From positions 62,001 through 126,000 of the forward strand of contig MEFV01000007.1 in the NCBI GenBank assembly GCA_001725255.1: DNA of 64,000 nucleotides, written 5' to 3'. Position 1 is the stretch's first letter. Each line of letters begins with the position of its first letter. Positions 44,159 to 55,833 of the stretch are shown here, piece by piece. Both the position numbers and the translations under genes were made by a program. Source of the DNA: Comamonas sp. SCN 67-35. Lineage in GTDB: Bacteria; Pseudomonadota; Gammaproteobacteria; Burkholderiales; Burkholderiaceae_C. A model generated the notes under the pieces. It was given only the letters and a program-made list of their open reading frames with translations, ran no database searches and had not been told where the DNA came from.

Positions 44159-45376
44159 TCATCCGCCCCGCGTGGGCGCCGGCCCGCCGCCATAGAGCCA
44201 GGGCATGTCCAGCACGCCCTCTCCCAGCAGGCGCAGCGACGCATCGCGTGCCAGGCGCACCACCCCCGTGGCATGAAAGATGCGGCCGTTGCGCCGCGAG
44301 CGCCGCTGTACCCGCGCCACGCGCTGCCAGCGGCTGAGCGCGTAGCGGCGCAGCCGTTCCTGCACGTCCAGCGACTGCATGGCCAGAGCCTGCTCCAGGC
44401 CCATGGCGTCTTCAATGGCCATTCCAGCCCCCTGCGCGAGATAGGGACGCATGGGGTGTGCCGCATCGCCCAGCAGCGCCACCGCCCCCTGCGCCATCTC
44501 ATGCGCGCCAGCCACCGGCGCGCGCAGCGCCAGGGGCCAGAGCCGCCACACGCCCCCGGCGGCAGGCACGGCCCGGACCAGGTCCTGCAAGGAGGTGCAG
44601 ATCCCCTCCAGAGCCGGTAGCAGTTCGACCACGTCGGCGGCATGATCCCAGCGCCGCAGGTCCTCCCGAGCCTGCCCCTCGCGTATCACCACCACATTGA
44701 GCCATTCGCCACCGCGCACGGGGTAGTGCACGACATGCAGGCGCGGACCCAGCCACACCGTCACCACCTGGGTACGAAGCGCCAACGGCAGCGCCTGCTG
44801 AGACACGACCGCGCGGTAGGCGACGTGCCCGGCCACGTCCTCGCCGACGACGCCCAGCATCACGTCGCGCACACGGCTGTGCAGGCCATCGGCGCCCAGC
44901 AGGGCATCGGCCTCGATCTGCAGCTGCGAGCCATCGGCTGTCCGCACCCGCGCGGAGACCCCACGGGCCTGCTGGCTGAAATGCATCAACTGATGGCGCA
45001 AGTGCAACTGCACCTGGGGCAGCTCGCGTGCGGCCTGGTGCAACAGGCCATGCAGGTCGGCCCGGTGCACGGTGACATAGGCCGCGCCATAACGCTCAGC
45101 CACGGCGCGGCCCAGGTCCATCCGTGCAAGTTGCGCACCATCGAGCGCACTGCGCACCTGCAGCGCCTCCGGGAAACACGCCACGGCCCGCAGCGGCGCC
45201 ATCAGCCCCCAGGCCGCAAGGCAGCGCACGGCATTGGGCCCGAGCTGCACCCCGGCCCCCACTTCTCCAAACACACTGGCGCGCTCATGCAGGCGCACGT
45301 GCCAACCCGCGCGCTGGCAGGCCAGCGCAGCGGCCAGCCCACCAATGCCACCGCCCGCGATCAGGATCTGATGCAT
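44159..45376 (-). CDS. FAD-dependent aromatic-type monooxygenase
   Basis: 405 residues from the ATG at 45376 (MHQILIAGGGIGGLAAALA). It carries the three flavin motifs of class A hydroxylases: GXGXXG as GGGIGGLAAALACQRAG, the central ADALLGADGLHSRVR (DG motif) and VALLGDAAHPMRPYLAQGAG (GD motif). It resembles salicylate or 3-hydroxybenzoate 6-hydroxylases, which make gentisate or related diols, but the substrate is not fixed by sequence. There is no aromatic ring-cleavage gene beside it. It lies downstream of acnA on the same strand. Confidence 0.88.
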   Translation of the reverse strand: MHQILIAGGGIGGLAAALACQRAGWHVRLHERASVFGEVGAGVQLGPNAVRCLAAWGLMAPLRAVACFPEALQVRSALDGAQLARMDLGRAVAERYGAAYVTVHRADLHGLLHQAARELPQVQLHLRHQLMHFSQQARGVSARVRTADGSQLQIEADALLGADGLHSRVRDVMLGVVGEDVAGHVAYRAVVSQQALPLALRTQVVTVWLGPRLHVVHYPVRGGEWLNVVVIREGQAREDLRRWDHAADVVELLPALEGICTSLQDLVRAVPAAGGVWRLWPLALRAPVAGAHEMAQGAVALLGDAAHPMRPYLAQGAGMAIEDAMGLEQALAMQSLDVQERLRRYALSRWQRVARVQRRSRRNGRIFHATGVVRLARDASLRLLGEGVLDMPWLYGGGPAPTRGG

Positions 45377-45442
45377 ACGAAATCCAGGCCGGTAGCAGGT
45401 GCACAGCACCCACCACCGGCCTTGCAGGTCACTCCGGCTCCA

Positions 45443-45464
45443 CGGCTGCCGTGATCGGCAGCCG
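45443..45464 (-). terminator. Hairpin after acnA
   Basis: CGGCTGCC (45443-45450) pairs perfectly with GGCAGCCG (45457-45464) around GTGATC, starting 10 bases after the acnA stop. There is no T tract, so it may act as an mRNA 3'-end stabiliser or a factor-dependent terminator. Confidence 0.5.
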
Positions 45465-45473
45465 GCCCGCGGT

Positions 45474-48263
<2,790 letters not shown>

Positions 48264-48432
48264 ATCGTGATCTCCTTGAAAATGCAGGAACGAGGCTGAG
48301 CGACACCCGCGGATGTCCGGCGCTGTCCAGCACCCGATACAGGGCGCGAGTGTACGCTCAGCTCGCTGGCGCGACACGGCGCAGGTCTTTGCCCGCGCGT
48401 GCCATCGATCCGAAATGGCGGGCCGGCGCCAG

Positions 48433-48464
48433 GCAAAAAAAAGCCCGCTCGACGGCGGGCTTGG
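48433..48464 (-). terminator. Terminator of the hns-like gene
   Basis: AAGCCCGC (48441-48448) pairs with GCGGGCTT (48455-48462). Read on the minus strand it ends in a run of eight T. It lies 52 bases downstream of the hns-like stop and separates it from acnA. Confidence 0.85.
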
Positions 48465-48513
48465 CGGCCATTGGCCAGCTTGTCGGCACGCGCCGCGCAC
48501 GGCGCGCGCGGGC

Positions 48514-48819
48514 TCAGATCGCGAATGCGGCGCGGTCCTGGCCCTGAATCCATCTCGGCGGCTTGCCACGGCCCGTCCAGGTCTGCCCGGTGGCCGGATT
48601 GCGGTATTTGGGCGCCACCTTGGCGGCCGACGCGGCGCTGTTGCCCGCGCCGCGCGCACGGCGCCCGGACGGAAAGACATCCGTCACCGTCAAACCGTAT
48701 TCCGCCACCGTCTGGCGCACTTTGGCCACGGCTTCGGCAATTTCCCTTTCGCGGGCCTGCTGAATCTGCAGATCCAGCGCCGCGCGCTGCTTCAATAATT
48801 CCTGGTAACTATTGGTCAT
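48514..48819 (-). CDS. H-NS histone-family protein
   Basis: 101 residues. The N-terminal half is a coiled-coil oligomerisation segment ([20 protein letters not shown]) and the C-terminus is the H-NS DNA-binding motif: [20 protein letters not shown]. The linker is Arg/Ala-rich. It should bind A/T-rich DNA and silence foreign genes. It has its own promoter (TATAAT) and a strong terminator, so it is a single-gene unit. Confidence 0.93.
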   Translation of the reverse strand: MTNSYQELLKQRAALDLQIQQAREREIAEAVAKVRQTVAEYGLTVTDVFPSGRRARGAGNSAASAAKVAPKYRNPATGQTWTGRGKPPRWIQGQDRAAFAI

Positions 48820-48864
48820 GGTTATACCGAGATGGGTTGTGGGTTCTCATTGAAAATCCCGCGC

Positions 48865-48894
48865 ATTATAGAAAGCTTGTTGCACGGAAATCAA
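48865..48894 (-). promoter_or_regulatory. Sigma-70 promoter of the hns-like gene
   Basis: On the minus strand TTGATT (48894-48889), 18 bases, then TATAAT (48870-48865), 46 bases before the ATG. The -10 is perfect and the -35 matches four of six. The whole region 48820-49013 is A/T-rich and could also be bound by the H-NS-like product itself. Confidence 0.7.
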
Positions 48895-49013
48895 GTTCCC
48901 ATGCACATGGATGAAAATTTCAAGCAACACCGACAAAATCGTGCCGTGTCCGGCATGGCGCGCTGAATGCGATGCACAATCCCGACTTCATCGCGATGAT
49001 TTGACTGAAAGCA

Positions 49014-49862
49014 ATGGCTCTTTATTGCGCAGGGGATATTCAAGGCTGCGCACAGGCGTTCGAGCAACTGCTCACGCACATCGGCTTCTCTCCCAGCCGG
49101 GATACCTTGATTTTGCTGGGTGACCTGGTCAACCGCGGCCCTGATTCAACGGCGGTGCTGCGCCGCTGCATGGCCCTGGAAGGCAGCGTGCAGGTGATAT
49201 TGGGCAACCACGATCTGCACCTGCTGGCCGTCGCCCTTGGCGTGCGCGCGCCGTCCCGGCACGACACCTTGAACGAGCTGCTGGCCCACCCCCACCGGCA
49301 GGCGATGCTGGACTGGCTGCGCCGCCAGCCCCTGGCTCGCCAGGCGCTCCACGGCGGCGGCGAACTGCTGCTCGTGCATGCCGGCGTGCTGCCGCAGTGG
49401 TCGGGGGCGCAGACACTGCATCTGGCAGGCGAGGTTCAGGCCGCCCTGAGCAGCACGCAATGGCCGGATTTCCTCGGGCAGATGTATGGCGATCTGCCCA
49501 ACGCGTGGAGCGAGCACCTGCAGGGCGCGAACCGTCTGCGCGTGATCGTCAACGCGTTAACAAGGCTGCGCTTTTGTTCATCCGCCGGAGAAATGGATTT
49601 TTCCAGCAGCGAAAGCGCATCCGCCCCACCGGCCGGGCTCATCCCCTGGTTCGACGTGCCCACCCGCCTCACGCGCGGGCAGCTGATCGCCTTCGGCCAC
49701 TGGTCCACGCTGGGCTGGATGAACCGCCCGGATCTGCTCTCCCTGGACACGGGCTGCGTCTGGGGCGGCAGCCTCAGCGCCGTGCGCTTTGGCGCAACCC
49801 TGGCCGAGCGCGAGCACCTGCAGGTGCCATGCCCGCAGGCGCAGCGCCCGGGTCAACGCTGA
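49014..49862 (+). CDS. apaH: Bis(5'-nucleosyl)-tetraphosphatase, symmetrical
   Basis: 282 residues. The metallophosphatase signature runs in order: YCAGDIQGCAQAFEQLL, LILLGDLVNRGPDS, VILGNHDLHLLAVALG, LVHAGVLPQWS and IAFGHWSTLGW. It splits Ap4A to two ADP and limits 5' Np4 caps on RNA. It converges on rhlE with two bases between the stops. Confidence 0.95.
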   Translation: MALYCAGDIQGCAQAFEQLLTHIGFSPSRDTLILLGDLVNRGPDSTAVLRRCMALEGSVQVILGNHDLHLLAVALGVRAPSRHDTLNELLAHPHRQAMLDWLRRQPLARQALHGGGELLLVHAGVLPQWSGAQTLHLAGEVQAALSSTQWPDFLGQMYGDLPNAWSEHLQGANRLRVIVNALTRLRFCSSAGEMDFSSSESASAPPAGLIPWFDVPTRLTRGQLIAFGHWSTLGWMNRPDLLSLDTGCVWGGSLSAVRFGATLAEREHLQVPCPQAQRPGQR

Positions 49863-49864
49863 AG

Positions 49865-51295
49865 TCAGGCCGCCGCGTCTTGCGTCTGCGCAGGCGCCTT
49901 GAAGAGCGCCGCCACGACGCGCCGCTGCTTGATATTGGCCGACACCTTGCCGCGTGCGACCGCGGGCGCGGGTGTCTGCTCCCAGGACGCGGGAACGGCT
50001 CCCGAGACCTGATTTTCATACGGCTTGTCGAAGAAGGGATCACGCGAAGGCACGAAACCGTGGGTCGTGTGGTGCGGCGCGCGCGTGCGCGGTGCGTCCG
50101 GGTCGCCCCGTTGCGCCCGTTGCGTCTCGCCATGGCGGCCGCGCGGGCGCTCGTCGTCCAACGCGACCGGCTCGATTTCAATCTTCTTCTTGAGCAATTT
50201 TTCCAGCTCGGCCATGAGGCGTGCGTCGTGCCCCGTCACCAGCGTCACCGCCAGGCCCGAAGCGCCCGCGCGGCCTGTGCGGCCGATGCGGTGCACGTAG
50301 TCTTCGGCGTTGAACGGCACGTCGTGGTTGAACACGGCTGGCACGTCCTTGATATCGAGCCCGCGAGCGGCCACGTCGGTGCAGACGAGCAGATCCACCT
50401 CGCCGCTCTTGAAGGCTTCCAGGGCCTTGAGGCGCTCGTCCTGGCTCTTGTCCCCGTGCAGCGCGGCAGTCTTGAGGCCGTCGCGCGCCAGCGAGCGCGC
50501 CAACCGCGCACAGCCCAGCTTGCTGTTGACGAAGACGAAGGCCTGCGTGAGAGCCCGTTCCTTGAGCACCTGGCGGATGACGCGGCGCTTGTCGTCGTCG
50601 CTCACGGAATAGAAACGCTGCTCGACGGTGGAGGCCGTCGCGTTGGGCCGCGCGACCTCGATCGTGACCGGATCGTGCAGGTAGCTCGCGGCCAGGCGCC
50701 TGATCTCGGGCGAGAAGGTGGCCGAAAACAGCAGCGTGGTGCGCTCCCTGGGCAGATAGGAGAGGATGCGCTGCAGGTCGGGCAGGAAGCCGATATCGAG
50801 CATGCGGTCGGCTTCGTCGAGCACCACGTATTCGACGTGGTTGAGCACCACGTTCTTGGCCTCGATGTGGTCCAGCAGCCGCCCCGGCGTGGCGACGAGT
50901 ACCTCGACGCCCTTCTTTAGTTCCAGCGTCTGCGGCTTCATGTCCATGCCGCCGAACACGACGGTGGAGCGCAGTTGGGTGTATTTGGCGTACAGCGCCA
51001 CCTGCTCGGCCACCTGGTCGGCCAGCTCGCGCGTGGGCAGCAGCACGAGGGCGCGCACCGGATGGCGCGCGGGCGAGGCCGAGGTGTTTTCATGCGCCAG
51101 CATGCGCTGCAACAGCGGCAGGGCGAACGCGGCCGTCTTGCCGGTGCCGGTCTGGGCCGCGCCCATCACGTCCTTGCCGGTGAGCACGACCGGGATGGCC
51201 TGCTCCTGGATCGGCGTCATGGTTTCGTAGCCCATGTCGGCCACGGCGCGCTGCAGGGGTTCCGCCAGCGCTACGGAGGTGTACGGAGTAGTCAT
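49865..51295 (-). CDS. rhlE: DEAD-box RNA helicase, RhlE type
   Basis: 476 residues from the ATG at 51295 (MTTPYTSVALAEPLQRAVAD). The nine helicase motifs include the Q motif MTPIQEQAIPVVL, AQTGTGKTAAF, PTRELADQV, VATPGRLLD, VLDEADRMLD, SATF, and HRIGRTGRAG. The C-terminal tail after about 375 is basic and low-complexity, as in RhlE, and probably binds RNA nonspecifically. It acts in ribosome assembly and RNA decay. Confidence 0.94.
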   Translation of the reverse strand: MTTPYTSVALAEPLQRAVADMGYETMTPIQEQAIPVVLTGKDVMGAAQTGTGKTAAFALPLLQRMLAHENTSASPARHPVRALVLLPTRELADQVAEQVALYAKYTQLRSTVVFGGMDMKPQTLELKKGVEVLVATPGRLLDHIEAKNVVLNHVEYVVLDEADRMLDIGFLPDLQRILSYLPRERTTLLFSATFSPEIRRLAASYLHDPVTIEVARPNATASTVEQRFYSVSDDDKRRVIRQVLKERALTQAFVFVNSKLGCARLARSLARDGLKTAALHGDKSQDERLKALEAFKSGEVDLLVCTDVAARGLDIKDVPAVFNHDVPFNAEDYVHRIGRTGRAGASGLAVTLVTGHDARLMAELEKLLKKKIEIEPVALDDERPRGRHGETQRAQRGDPDAPRTRAPHHTTHGFVPSRDPFFDKPYENQVSGAVPASWEQTPAPAVARGKVSANIKQRRVVAALFKAPAQTQDAAA

Positions 51296-51341
51296 GAACC
51301 CGTGATTGTCGCATTGCAACAAAAAACGGGCAAATCCGGCC

Positions 51342-52211
51342 TCAAAGGGTGCGCGCGCTGAAGGTGTCGCAGGATTGCACGCTGCCCGTCTGGTAGCCCT
51401 GCGTGAACCAATGCACGCGCTGCGCGCTGGTGCCGTGGGTGAAGGCATCGGGGCGCACCGTGCCGCTGCTCTTGCGCTGCAGCGTGTCGTCGCCGATCTG
51501 CTGCGCAGCGTTGACCGCGGATTCAATGTCGCCCTGATCCAGCCAGTTTTTCGCCTGCTGCGAGTGCTGCGCCCAGACGCCTGCGTAGCAATCCGCCTGC
51601 AATTCGAGCCGTACCGAGAGCGCATTCTGCTCGCGCTCGCCGATGCGCCCGCGCATGCCGTCCACCTTGGCCGTCGTGCCCAGCACCGACTGCACGTGGT
51701 GGCCCACCTCATGCGCGATGACATAGGCCCGCGCGAACACGCCGGGTGCACCGAGCTGGCGGCTCATGGTGTCGAAGAAATCCATGTCCAGGTAGACCTT
51801 GTGGTCACCGGGGCAGTAGAACGGCCCCATCGCCGATTGACCGGTGCCGCAGGCGGTGGGCGTGGCGCCGCGAAACAGCACCAGCCGGGGCGCCGGGTAT
51901 TGCGCACCGGCCTTGCGGAAGATGTCGCTCCAGACGTCTTCGGTGGAGGCCAGCACGGTCGAGACGAAGGCCGCCTGCCGGTCGTCCTGCGGCGGGTGTT
52001 GCGCCGGGGCCTGCGTCACCTGCGGCGCGCCGCCGCCCGAGAGCACCTGCAAGGTGGTGAGCGGATTGATGCCGAACACACCCCAGCCGATCAGCGCGAC
52101 CACGATGGCGCCTATGCCGATGCCGCGCCCGCCCAGGCCGAAGCCCCCGCCGCCGCCATCCGAGCGGCGATCCTCGACGTTGTCCGACTCGCGTTCACCT
52201 TCCCAGCGCAT
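51342..52211 (-). CDS. ypfJ: Neutral zinc metallopeptidase, YpfJ family
   Basis: 289 residues from the ATG at 52211 (MRWEGERESDNVEDRRS). A Gly-rich segment is followed by one membrane helix near 31-47 (GIGAIVVALIGWGVFGI), so the protease domain faces the periplasm. The zinc site HEVGHHVQ and downstream RLELQADCYAGVWA (third ligand Glu) define the family, as do CPGDHKVYLD and QRVHWFTQGYQTG. The physiological substrate is unknown. Confidence 0.93.
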   Translation of the reverse strand: MRWEGERESDNVEDRRSDGGGGGFGLGGRGIGIGAIVVALIGWGVFGINPLTTLQVLSGGGAPQVTQAPAQHPPQDDRQAAFVSTVLASTEDVWSDIFRKAGAQYPAPRLVLFRGATPTACGTGQSAMGPFYCPGDHKVYLDMDFFDTMSRQLGAPGVFARAYVIAHEVGHHVQSVLGTTAKVDGMRGRIGEREQNALSVRLELQADCYAGVWAQHSQQAKNWLDQGDIESAVNAAQQIGDDTLQRKSSGTVRPDAFTHGTSAQRVHWFTQGYQTGSVQSCDTFSARTL

Positions 52212-52277
52212 GTCGTACTCCAAGTGAAGTAAATTGCGGCGATGGTAACGCCCGCACCACACCAGCGCCGACCGGAC

Positions 52278-52928
52278 ATGACCGGCGAGCGCGGCACCGT
52301 GCTCGTCACCGGGTTCGATCCGTTCGATGGCTACAGCGTCAACCCGGCCTTGCTCGTGGCCACCGCGCTGCACCGACGCCAGGTGGCTCGTTGCCACATC
52401 GTGGGCGCCGAGCTGCCCACCGTGTTCGCCACCGCGCTGCAGCGGCTCGACCAGCTCCTGGCGCGGTATCGCCCGGTGCTGGTCATCTGCCTGGGGTTGG
52501 CGGCGGGGCGCGCCACCTTGCGGCTCGAGCGCGTGGCCATCAACCGCGACGATGCCCGCCGTCCCGACAACAGCGGCGCGCAGCCGACAGGGCAGGCCGT
52601 GATCGACGGCGCGCCCAGCGCCTACCTGAGCACCTTGCCGCTGGAAGCGATGCAGCGCGCAATGACGGCCGCGGGCGTGCCCACGGACACCTCGCAGAGC
52701 GCCGGCAGCTTCGTCTGCAACCACGTCTTCTTTGGCCTGATGCACCGGCTGGCCACCAACCCCGAGCTGCAGGGCGCACGCGGTGGCTTCGTTCACCTGC
52801 CGCTGCTGCTCGGGCAGGGCAGGCCTTGCATGCCGCTCACGCAAATGGTGCACGGCATTCGAACCGGCATCCGCGTGGCGCTCAACATCCCCCACCAGAC
52901 ACAGGCCGCCGATGACGCACACATTTGA
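52278..52928 (+). CDS. pcp: Pyrrolidone-carboxylate peptidase
   Basis: 216 residues from the ATG at 52278, the normal family length; an in-frame ATG at 52242 would add 12 residues. TVLVTGFDPFDGYSVNP is the family start. Catalytic residues sit in LRLERVAIN (Glu), SAGSFVCNHVFFG (Cys) and GGFVHLPLL (His). It removes N-terminal pyroglutamate from peptides. Its last 17 bases overlap the next gene, whose product handles a related five-membered ring. Confidence 0.9.
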   Translation: MTGERGTVLVTGFDPFDGYSVNPALLVATALHRRQVARCHIVGAELPTVFATALQRLDQLLARYRPVLVICLGLAAGRATLRLERVAINRDDARRPDNSGAQPTGQAVIDGAPSAYLSTLPLEAMQRAMTAAGVPTDTSQSAGSFVCNHVFFGLMHRLATNPELQGARGGFVHLPLLLGQGRPCMPLTQMVHGIRTGIRVALNIPHQTQAADDAHI

Positions 52929-53829
52929 CCCCGAACGCACCGACGCTTGCCTGCCCTGGGCTGCGCTGGTCGATGAAATCGAGGCCCTGCTGCAATCGTC
53001 CACCGTCCAGGTGCCCGAACGCATCGTGATGCCCACCGCCCACGGCGCCGTGCTCTTCGTCATGCCCGCCACCGACGGCCAGGTGGCGATGACCAAGCTG
53101 ATCACCCTGACGCCTGCCAATGCGGGCGGCGCGCTGCCCTCCATCCAGGGCGATGTGACGGTATTCGACGTGGCCACCGGCGCGCGCCGGCTCATTCTGG
53201 ACGGCCCCGCGGTGACGGCGCGGCGCACCGCGGCCGTTTCCGTGCTGGCCGCGCGCCTGCTGGCGCCCCGCCTGGATGGACCGATGCTGATCGTGGGCGC
53301 GGGCGTGCAGGCCCGCGTGCATCTGCAGGCCTTCGCGGCCGTGCTGGGCGTGCGTGAGTTTCTCATCGCCTCGCGCAGCCGAGCCAGCGCGCAGGCGCTG
53401 GTGGAGCACGCCCAATCCCTGGGTCTGCGGGCCGATGAGGCGCGCGACGCGAATGCGGCGCTGGCCCTGTGCCCGCTGGTGGCCACGTGCACGCCGGCGC
53501 ACGACATCGTGCTGCGGGCGCTGCCGCGTCCCGACGCCTACATCGCTGCCGTGGGTGCGTTCACACCGCAAATGGCCGAGCTCTCGCCTGACTTCTGCCG
53601 CCACATCGCGGCGCATGGCCGCATCGTGGTGGACACGCGTGACGCCGGGCACGAAGCGGGCGACTTGCTGCAGGCCGGCATCCCGGTGGCGCCCCTGCCC
53701 AGCCTGCAGGACGTGGTGCGAACAGGCCCGACCCGCGCGGCGGGCCCGGTGCTCTTCAAGAGCTGCGGCTGGGCCGGATGGGATCTGGCGGCGGCACGCC
53801 TGGCACTGCGCGAGCAGGGCCGGGGCTGA
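52912..53829 (+). CDS. Delta1-pyrroline-2-carboxylate reductase / ornithine cyclodeaminase family
   Basis: 305 residues from the ATG at 52912. The fold is that of ornithine cyclodeaminase and mu-crystallin: RRTAAVSVLAARLLAPR, then the Rossmann motif MLIVGAGVQARVHLQAF near residue 124, then IAAVGAFTPQMAELS. The NAD(P)H-dependent members reduce delta1-pyrroline-2-carboxylate to L-proline and act in trans-3-hydroxyproline or D-proline use. It overlaps pcp by 17 bases, so the two are coupled. The true substrate needs testing. Confidence 0.85.
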   Translation: MTHTFDPERTDACLPWAALVDEIEALLQSSTVQVPERIVMPTAHGAVLFVMPATDGQVAMTKLITLTPANAGGALPSIQGDVTVFDVATGARRLILDGPAVTARRTAAVSVLAARLLAPRLDGPMLIVGAGVQARVHLQAFAAVLGVREFLIASRSRASAQALVEHAQSLGLRADEARDANAALALCPLVATCTPAHDIVLRALPRPDAYIAAVGAFTPQMAELSPDFCRHIAAHGRIVVDTRDAGHEAGDLLQAGIPVAPLPSLQDVVRTGPTRAAGPVLFKSCGWAGWDLAAARLALREQGRG

Positions 53830-53831
53830 GC

Positions 53832-54398
53832 TCAGGCGCGCGGCAGCGTCACGCCCTGCTGACCCTGGTACTTGCCCTTGCGGTCGCGGTAGCTGGTCTC
53901 GCAGACCTCGTCGCTCTGGAAGAACAGCACCTGCGCGCAGCCCTCGCCCGCGTAGATCTTGGCGGGCAGCGGCGTGGTGTTGGAAAACTCCAGCGTCACG
54001 TAGCCCTCCCACTCGGGCTCGAAGGGCGTGACGTTGACGATGATGCCGCAGCGCGCGTAGGTGCTCTTGCCCAGGCAGACGGTGAGCACGTCGCGCGGGA
54101 TGCGGAAATATTCGACGGTGCGCGCCAGCGCAAAGCTGTTGGGCGGGATGATGCAGGAATCGCCCGAAAAATCGACGAAGCTGTTTTCGTCGAAATTCTT
54201 CGGGTCCACCACCGTGCTGTGGATGTTGGTGAAGACCTTGAATTCACGCGCGCAGCGGATGTCGTAGCCGTAGCTGCTGGTGCCATAGCTGATGACCTTG
54301 CGGCCATCGACTTCGCGCACCTGGCCGGGCTCGAACGGCTCGATCATGCCGTGCTCGCGGGCCATGCGCCGTATCCACTTGTCGCTCTTGATGCTCAT
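53832..54398 (-). CDS. dcd: dCTP deaminase
   Basis: 188 residues from the ATG at 54398. [33 protein letters not shown], the catalytic segment [18 protein letters not shown] and [21 protein letters not shown] in part are those of the trimeric Dcd enzyme. It converts dCTP to dUTP, the main source of dTMP. It converges on the preceding reductase gene with two bases between. Confidence 0.95.
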   Translation of the reverse strand: MSIKSDKWIRRMAREHGMIEPFEPGQVREVDGRKVISYGTSSYGYDIRCAREFKVFTNIHSTVVDPKNFDENSFVDFSGDSCIIPPNSFALARTVEYFRIPRDVLTVCLGKSTYARCGIIVNVTPFEPEWEGYVTLEFSNTTPLPAKIYAGEGCAQVLFFQSDEVCETSYRDRKGKYQGQQGVTLPRA

Positions 54399-54436
54399 CG
54401 GTTGTGCTCCTGCGCGCGGATTGTAGCGGTGCAACG

Positions 54437-54493
54437 AAAATAATAGCTGCTCACGCTTGACAGGAAAGCACCAGAGCCTGATTTGGCTCAAAT
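54437..54493 (+). repeat. Dispersed short repeat copy (dcd-puuD)
   Basis: Reads AAAATAATAGCTGC, CACGCTTGACAGG, CACCAGAGCCTG, ATTTGGCTCAAATT. The copy starts in the 3' half of the region upstream of dcd and runs to the puuD stop codon (TCA at 54494-54496 on the plus strand), so the element directly abuts the end of puuD. Confidence 0.65.
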
Positions 54494-55699
54494 TCAGCGA
54501 TCGACGTGCGCGCCGCCCTCGTACCAGCGCTTGAACATGTCCACCTGCGCCGGGGTGAGCGCGTCGGGGTTGCCGAAGGGCATCTTGCGCAGCTGCACCA
54601 CCTGCTGGTAGATCTGCTGCGCGTGGGCCTTCACGTCCTCGGCGGTGTCGAACTTCACGCCCTTCTGCTGGATCGTGGTTGCGCTGTGGCACATGAAGCA
54701 GTGCTCCTTCATCACGGCGTGCAGATCGGCGAACTTCACCGGCTTGCTGGATGCGCTGGGCGCCGCCTGCGGCGCGGGCTTGAGCCAGGCGACGAGCGCG
54801 AGCAGCACCACGATGCCCACCGCCGCATACGGCCAGGGATGGCGGTTGCGCCCGAGCTTGTAGCCGTGGCGCAGCACAAAGAACTGGCGGATGGCCGCGC
54901 CAGCGAACATCATGAAGATGAGCACCACCCAGTTGAGGGCATGCGTGTTCATCCAGCCGTAGTGCGTGGAGAGCATCGCAAAGACCACGGGCAGCGTGAA
55001 ATAGGTGTTGTGCACGCTGCGCTGCTTGCCGCGCTTGCCGTGGATGGGGTCCACGGGCTGGCCCGCCTTGAGCGCGGCCACCACCTTGCGCTGGCCGGGG
55101 ATGATCCAGAAGAGCACGTTGGCGCTCATCGCGGTGGCGAGCATCGCGCCCATGAGCAGGAAGGCCGCCTGCCCCGGAAAGAGGTGGCAGGCGAGCCAGG
55201 CCGCGATGCACACCAGCACCGCGACCAGCGCGCCGACGATCTCGTCGCCCTTCTTCTTCTGCCCCCAGATACGGCAGATCAGGTCGTACAGCACCCAGAA
55301 CACCACGAGGAAGGCCAGCGCCGCCAGCACCGCCATGCCCGGCGACATCAAGGGCTTGGCCGGGTTGACGAGGTACACCCCCGCATTCCACAGGTAGGAG
55401 ATGCTCAGCAGCGCGAAGCCCGAGAGCCACGTGGTGTAGCTTTCCCAGAAGAACCAGTGCAGGTGATCGGGCAGCTTGGGCGGCGAGACGTTGTACTTGA
55501 CCGGGTGATAGAAGCCGCCACCATGCACGGCCCACAGCTCGCCCGTGGCGCCGTCGCGGCGCAGCTTTTCGTCAACGGGCGGCGTGAGGCTGCTGTCGAG
55601 AAAGACGAAATAAAACGAGGAACCGACCCAGGCGATGGCCGTGATCACGTGCAACCAGCGCAGCAGCAGGTTGGCCCAGTCCAGAAGATAAGCTTCCAT
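54494..55699 (-). CDS. puuD: Urate hydroxylase PuuD
   Basis: 401 residues from the ATG at 55699 ([18 protein letters not shown]), chosen because CCGGAGAC lies at proper distance; a TTG nine bases earlier is too close. The protein has about eight membrane helices and a C-terminal cytochrome c domain with haem site C334FMCH338. [20 protein letters not shown] in part and [20 protein letters not shown] near 230-250 are PuuD features. It oxidises urate at the membrane, passing electrons to the respiratory chain. Confidence 0.95.
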   Translation of the reverse strand: MEAYLLDWANLLLRWLHVITAIAWVGSSFYFVFLDSSLTPPVDEKLRRDGATGELWAVHGGGFYHPVKYNVSPPKLPDHLHWFFWESYTTWLSGFALLSISYLWNAGVYLVNPAKPLMSPGMAVLAALAFLVVFWVLYDLICRIWGQKKKGDEIVGALVAVLVCIAAWLACHLFPGQAAFLLMGAMLATAMSANVLFWIIPGQRKVVAALKAGQPVDPIHGKRGKQRSVHNTYFTLPVVFAMLSTHYGWMNTHALNWVVLIFMMFAGAAIRQFFVLRHGYKLGRNRHPWPYAAVGIVVLLALVAWLKPAPQAAPSASSKPVKFADLHAVMKEHCFMCHSATTIQQKGVKFDTAEDVKAHAQQIYQQVVQLRKMPFGNPDALTPAQVDMFKRWYEGGAHVDR

Positions 55700-55810
55700 G
55701 GTGTTCAAGTCTCCGGCTGCTCACCACGGCGGGCGCTCTGAGCAGACATTGAGGGGCCGCGCTCGAAGCTGGAAGACACTTCGGCACCGCTGCGACCCGA
55801 TTTGTAGACA

Positions 55811-55831
55811 AAGATTGTATGCAATTTTTGG
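55811..55831. promoter_or_regulatory. Purine-regulon motif, site A (upstream of puuD)
   Basis: ATTGTATGCAATTTTTGG matches the motif GTAT(A/G)CA(C/A)TTTTTG found at three other places in this cluster. ATTG-TATG-CAAT is a palindrome core. It lies about 112 bases before the puuD ATG and abuts the end of xdhC. Confidence 0.65.
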
Positions 55832-55833
55832 CG

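Noticed and set aside
52242-52277. Upstream start for pcp
   Set aside because: Adds 12 residues not seen in the family and lacks a good ribosome binding site, though it cannot be fully excluded.
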